Assembly (NCBI GenBank): GCA_947044405.1
Contig: CAMRHE010000169.1
Coordinates: forward strand, 992,501-1,056,500
From: Leptodactylus fallax
Lineage: Eukaryota > Chordata > Amphibia > Anura > Leptodactylidae
Length of the DNA: 64,000 nucleotides
Direction: 5' to 3'
How positions within the stretch are numbered: position 1 is the stretch's first letter; every line of letters begins with the position of its first letter. The notes below the pieces were generated by a model, which had not been told where the DNA came from, did no database searches, and saw only the letters and a program-made list of their open reading frames with translations. Below, one piece after another: positions 59,421 to 64,000 of the stretch. Position numbers and translations under genes: made by a program.

Positions 59421-59900
59421 AACTTTGCAAAAGTTTAGAGTCAATAGAAATGGACACTGATGGAGGCAACTCAATCTGTGTCCGTTACTCTACTACAGGT
59501 AATGTCTGTTGCCATCATCCTAACTAACAACAGTAGTGTGAACGTATCCTAACATAGACATATTTAGTATCACCATTACAGTTATGAACCACATAATAAA
59601 GTCAACACAATATTTACCGTTAAATGGTGTAACTAAAAATGGCACAATCGCTTGTTTTATTGTTATATTTAGGGGGTGCGGTGCATGTTATAGTATACAG
59701 GGGGCAGCACAGATGCAGCAATTTTTAAAATCAAGTCTACTTTGTTGCTGGCATGATATTGGTCAGCAACATGCCAGAATTCTAATGAATTGGCAGGCAG
59801 CACCTGCCTCCACCCTTTCTGCTGCTGAATACAGTGAATAAAATTATTGCTGACACAGGCAAATGTGGATGACACCAACAGGGAAGATAGGTGCATTTAC
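59421..59900. other. Repeat-derived sequence, no gene
   Basis: Contains the right end of a TTCACAC-family element (AGTAGTGTGAACGTATCCTAA, 59530-59550). No coding features. Confidence 0.4.
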
Positions 59901-60217
59901 GCCTTAGCATAGGCCATCAATATTAGCTGTATTAAGACAGCACGGCTCCCATTATTGTTTACATTCCAAGAGCCGCGCTGCTCACTTGCCGTATAAACTG
60001 TAGCGGTGGTGTAGGTGCTGCTCTGCTGTCATATAGACTTTAGTGGGGCAGCGCTGTAGTACTCAAATTCAACACTTCACTTTGTACAGCAAGTGAGCAT
60101 CACCACTTCTGGAATGTAAACTTTTCCGGGAGCCAGGCTGTCTCAGTAAAGGTGATCTGTGGGAGACACAGGTCTCTGACCCCCACAGATCTAATATTGA
60201 TGGCCTATCCTAAGGCA
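59901..60217. mobile_element. Hairpin element, CCTAAGGATAGGCC family
   Basis: GCCTTAGCATAGGCCATCAA on the left pairs with TTGATGGCCTATCCTAAGGC on the right. Inner CATTCCAAGAGCCGCGCTGC and GGAATGTAAAC-type words partly pair. The same arm sequence is seen at 10260 and 36645. Confidence 0.65.
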
Positions 60218-62403
60218 TCAATGTACCTTTGTTCCACGTTTGCCTGCCCCACCTTCCTCCTCTTTTTCCAGATCCCTTGCTGATTCTTAAAGGGCCAGGA
60301 CCCACATTATTTAAACTTTCCGAGCCATGCCCACAACCTATTTAAAATAGTATTTCATGGTTTGACCTGTATTCTAACAGCTTTCCTGTGTATTGACCTT
60401 TGACTTGTTCCCTGACTCTGGATCTGTCTGATCATCCTGATCTGTCTGATTTCTGTTACGGACCTTGACCTGCCTATGATATCTTAACCCGTACTGCCCA
60501 CCCTGACCATCTACATCTCTGATCTTTATTTGTCTGCCCATGAACACAGACAATATTCCACTATTCTGTTGCCTAAACCTTGGTGCTATGCACCAGTGCC
60601 ACTCTGGCCATTAGCTGGCTGCCACCCATACTAGGACCAATCCAAGAGGTAGTGATCTAATAGTTTATCTGCAGTAAAGTCCGGATCCCCTGTACAGGGA
60701 TTAAAGGTAGATATGGATTCGCATTTGTTTTGGGTTTGGGTGGCTTGGGTCCAATAATCGTTACGGGTTGAATTTGGTATGAATCACACCTTAAAATGGC
60801 TTAAAAATAATGTAGGACACTCTCAGGGCTCACAGGAACATATCTATTCAATTTATAGCTCTCTAAGGCAAACACAGTCGAAGTTATATCAAAGTGAAAG
60901 TGACATGTATGTGTATGGATAAATGGATGGTTAAATGGATGGTTAAGCAGTGGATAAATGGATGGTTAAGCAGTGGATACAACCCCGAGCTTAACCATAC
61001 ACACTAACTCGCTGACATTTGCTTTTACAAATTTTAACTATTAAAATGCTTCAAAAGTTACACTTTTATTAGGAAAAGGTTCTTGCTCATGGTTTTTTTA
61101 GACACAAATGACAGTTATGACTTTTTTGATTACTTTTAAGTGCAGTTATTTGGGAGACAAATGTGAAATCAAAATGTTTTTTTTTTTTTTTATGCCAACA
61201 CTAAGGCAGGCTGGAAGAGATGTCTGAGCGGTGGCAGTGCTGTTAGCTTCAGCAGTAGTAAAGTAAAAGAAACATGATAAGGGAGATGGTGACATCACTA
61301 TTCAGAGGCATCAGCTGGAGGTGTTTGGCACAGATCCTTCCACTGCCCTAACCTATTCACCCAGAATTCCATGGGGTCAGAATTATCTTCTGGAATATAG
61401 GTGCACTTCCAGGTATGACTGTATCTACTGGTGCAGCTGGTGGGTATCAGTTGTCTGTTGTGGATTCAGTTGGCATTGCAAGGTGAGATTTCTGGTTCAT
61501 CATTCCAGAATTGAAATACTGCTGCTGCTGCTTTTACTTCTCCTGACACTTGGAGCTGTGGCACTTGTACTGTAGAGGAGGTGGAGTGCTGGCTAAGTGA
61601 GGTGGACTGGAAGCAGGAAGAGGCTACCTAGGTACGAGTGTGGCTGGAAGTTGCAGTGGTCTCCCTAAACACTGCAGTGAGCTGGGTATACAGCCTATCC
61701 TGATAATATTCTAATTTTTCTTCTCTTTGGGAAGCAGGGATGAATGACCCCATTTTCTCTTTATAGCAAGGGTCTAAAAGCACCGCCAACCAGTACTAAA
61801 CCCTCTGCTTGATGCTAATTATACGCTTGTCACTGTTTAAGCAGCGAAACATGCCAGCATATGCGTGGACCCAGGGATCCACCATGGTTGATGTTCTTGG
61901 CTACTGCAGCTGTCATCATTACCATCATCTTGGAAGAAATAAGGGTCAGCCTCCTCCACTGGTTGTGCCTGTGATATACTGTATCAAGGGCCCCCTGTGC
62001 ATCCAAGGGAGAGTCTTCCTCCTCTTCCAGCCTAGGAGTCACTGTTCTTCCACCATAATGACCCTGACCCAGATCATCCTCCATCAACACAGGGTGATGA
62101 CATTGACTAAGAGGTGGAAACTGTTCCTCTTCTTCCATCCCTCGTTGCATAAGTGTAAATGTTTCCTGCAAGTTATACAACAGATGGATCACATCGTTGA
62201 TATTGCTCACAAAGACGCTCCAGCATGTTTAAGGAGGATTTCCACCGAGTTGGAATGTTCCAGATAAGGTGGTGCAAAGGCAGACCGTTTTATTGCTGCA
62301 AGGGTGTTGTGTGCAACATAAGTATGGCTGAGACACATTCCGTTATGGATGACTAATGTTGACTTGGAAGAGGAGGAGGAGAAACAGTTGGTGATAATGA
62401 TGA
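60218..62403. other. No gene recognised; mixed low-complexity
   Basis: 60925-60980 has two tandem copies of GGATAAATGGATGGTTAAGC. A T-run is at 61171-61185. Frames of 84-152 codons at 61321-62267 show no family I recognise; this stretch and 63634-64000 may be one unit split by the retrotransposon between them. Confidence 0.4.
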
Positions 62404-63621
62404 TACACCACACACCACACACATACATCGCACACCGCCCTCTTTCTGTAGGTGTCCACCAAGGCTCCGTCCTAGGACCTCTCCTGTTCTCAATCTACAC
62501 CCTCGGCTTTGGCCAACTCATAGAATCTCATGGTTTTCAATACCATTGCTATGCTGACGACACTCAGATATATCTCTCTGGACCAGACATTACCTCTCTG
62601 TTGTCCAGAGTCCCAGAGTGTCTAGCAGCTGTAGCCTCCTTTCTCTCTTCCTGCTTTCTCAAACTCAACATGGAGAAAACTGAGTTCATCATCTTTGCCC
62701 CACCTCGCAAGGCCCCTCTACCTGACCCATCTATCAAAGTTAATAGAACCACACTTACCCCAGTCCCACAGGTTAGTTACCTTGGGATAACCTTGGACTC
62801 TGAACTATCCTTCAAGTTGCACATCCAAACCCTCAACACCTCCTGCCGCCTCCAACTCAAGAACATCCATCAAATCTGCTCCTTCCTCACCCCTGAAACT
62901 ACAAAGATGCTAGTCCATGCCCTCATAATCTCCCACTTAGATTACTGTAACACCCTTCTCCATGGCCTCCCAGCAAACACTCTCGCCCCCCTCCAGTCCA
63001 CCCTAAACTGTGCTGCTCGCTTAAAACACCTCTCCCCCTGTTCTCCATCATCCGCTCTCCTCTGCCAATCCCTTCACTGGCTACCCTTTGCCCAGCGATT
63101 AGAGTTCAAATTGCTAATGTTGACATACAAAGCCTATCCACAACCTGTCCCCTCCATATATCTCCAACCTAATCTCCCGCTACCTGCCCGCACGCAACCT
63201 CCGATCCTCCAAAGACCTCCTACACCGCTCTGCTCTTATCCGCTCTTCACACAACAGTCTCCAAGGTTTCTCCTGTGCATCCCCCATACTCTGGAACTCA
63301 TTACCAAGACACATGAGACTGACCCCAACAATCATAAGCTTCAAGAAGCCCCTGAAGACTCACCTATTCGGGAAGGCCTACAACCTCCAATAATGCTACT
63401 GTCACCACACCACCATTTGCTCAGCCTCTCCCCTCTCCTTCTGTCTCTATCCCTCTTCCCTCATAGATTGTAAGCCCTTGTAGGCAGGGTAATCTATCCC
63501 ACTGTGCCAGTTGGTCACTGTTAGCATTATGTTTGTTTTGTATATTTTGTGTACTGTATGTAAACCCTCAAATGTAAAGCACCATGGAATTAACGGTGCT
63601 ATATAAAAATAATAATAATAA
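62404..63621 (+). mobile_element. 5'-truncated CR1/L2-like non-LTR retrotransposon
   Basis: Reverse transcriptase coding is followed by a 3' UTR (ATTGTAAGCCCTTGTAGGCA) and GGTGCTATATAAAAATAATA, a typical CR1/L2 ending with short repeats. The 12-bp TGATAATGATGA lies at 62392-62403 and 63622-63633, a candidate target duplication, though the tail itself is rich in AATAATG words. The same family has a scrap at 46320-46500. Confidence 0.75.
62440..63473 (+). pseudogene. CR1/L2-like reverse transcriptase, C-terminal half
   Basis: The frame is open from 62349 but family resemblance starts near 62443. Motifs in order: [13 protein letters not shown] (RT block 4; usually GVPQGSVLGP), [11 protein letters not shown] (catalytic YADD), [20 protein letters not shown], then the C-terminal [26 protein letters not shown] and [15 protein letters not shown]. 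The fingers and the endonuclease domain are missing by 5' truncation. From about residue 300 the frame drifts ([14 protein letters not shown]), suggesting a frameshift before the C-terminus. It copies RNA into DNA at the target site in intact relatives; this copy cannot be active. Confidence 0.8.
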
Positions 63622-63633
63622 TGATAATGATGA

Positions 63634-64000
63634 CCATGTGCTTGTTGCAGATGTGGCCTGCCTACAAGGAATATCACAGGGAGAAGGAGTAGAACAGTCT
63701 AGTTCACTTCCCCTGCCAGTGCCACTTCCTCTGCCAAGTCTATTTTGCCAAATAAGATAGTGATATGAGTATGTAGAGATGTCGTTCCTACTTTTGTTCC
63801 TGCATAGCCATGGCTAAGCTTCTGCTTCCATAAATTACACATCGCCATGGATTTATCGTTTGACAATGTACTAAAAAATTCTCCCAATGTACAAAAAATT
63901 TCATCTGTACATGCGAGATAACCGCATGTAGTTGCTGCCACAGCACCTGCTGCACTACCACTACTCGGGCAGGCTTTCTGGATGTTGGGCCTGTGCAATA
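63634..64000. other. No gene recognised
   Basis: Open minus-strand frame of 99 codons (63699-63998) without family features. Likely continues the unit at 61300-62403. Confidence 0.35.

Noticed and set aside
61809..62267. 152-codon plus and 126-codon minus frames considered as possible hAT transposase
   Set aside because: No zinc finger, DDE or dimerisation motifs could be seen on either strand.

Overview
The window looks like intergenic or intronic DNA from a vertebrate, most likely an anuran amphibian. That call rests on repeat content: several Tc1-type transposons, Tx1/L1-like and CR1/L2-like non-LTR retrotransposon remnants, and many short foldback elements with ends such as TTAAAGGGGTTTTCC, TAGGTTCACAC, GGCCCCAC and CAGTGGCGTAAC, which I associate from memory with frog and toad genomes. 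I found no convincing host exon, no tRNA or rRNA gene, and no operon or CRISPR-like structure. Every long reading frame I can interpret belongs to a transposable element or lies inside a tandem repeat.

Layout. 1-2400: 3' end of an L1/Tx1-like element, split by a Penelope-like hairpin element (1387-2055). 4553-5763: a foldback element and a deleted Tc1. 6771-9170: a decayed Tc1 interrupted by an L2-like retrotransposon and a foldback repeat. 9421-18650: a dense field of miniature inverted-repeat elements, including a doubly nested palindrome at 16111-17262. 18969-21286: a TTAA-flanked composite holding about 1.7 kb of a 29-31 bp minisatellite. 21457-26535: a second Penelope-like fragment, two hairpin elements and a TTAA element. 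26640-28453: a tandemly duplicated repeat with a hAT-type insertion whose empty site is preserved in the neighbouring copy. 28454-29885: a nearly complete Tc1. 29986-33400: two tandem copies of a block, one with a Penelope-like insertion and the other with a Tc1. 35471-38085: a 2.6 kb hAT-type element with an 8-bp target duplication and perfect internal palindromes. 39410-43794: more foldbacks, an L1 3' UTR-like tail, an L1 ORF2 fragment and a near-perfect 392-bp palindrome. 46320-48147: a CR1/L2 scrap, then a hAT fragment fused to a Tc1. 51371-56722: a 577-bp TIR element, a near-intact Tc1 inserted in a (TA)n tract, a short Penelope-like copy and a Tc1 with about 266-bp TIRs. 58065-60217: miniature elements. 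62404-63621: a CR1/L2 reverse transcriptase fragment with a candidate 12-bp target duplication.

The best lead is the Penelope-like family, with copies at 1387, 21457, 30343 and 54177. It carries a CTGATGA...GAAA core like a hammerhead ribozyme. The hairpin between the two core parts keeps its pairing in all four copies although the paired bases differ. Two copies have long direct target duplications of 13 and 15 bp. The second lead is the 29-31 bp minisatellite, which recurs in at least four places linked to one hAT-type family and has expanded into a higher-order array at 19250-20960. The third is the set of Tc1 elements, one with essentially intact catalytic motifs (52037-53626) and one whose long terminal repeats each contain the last codons of its transposase (55131-56722).
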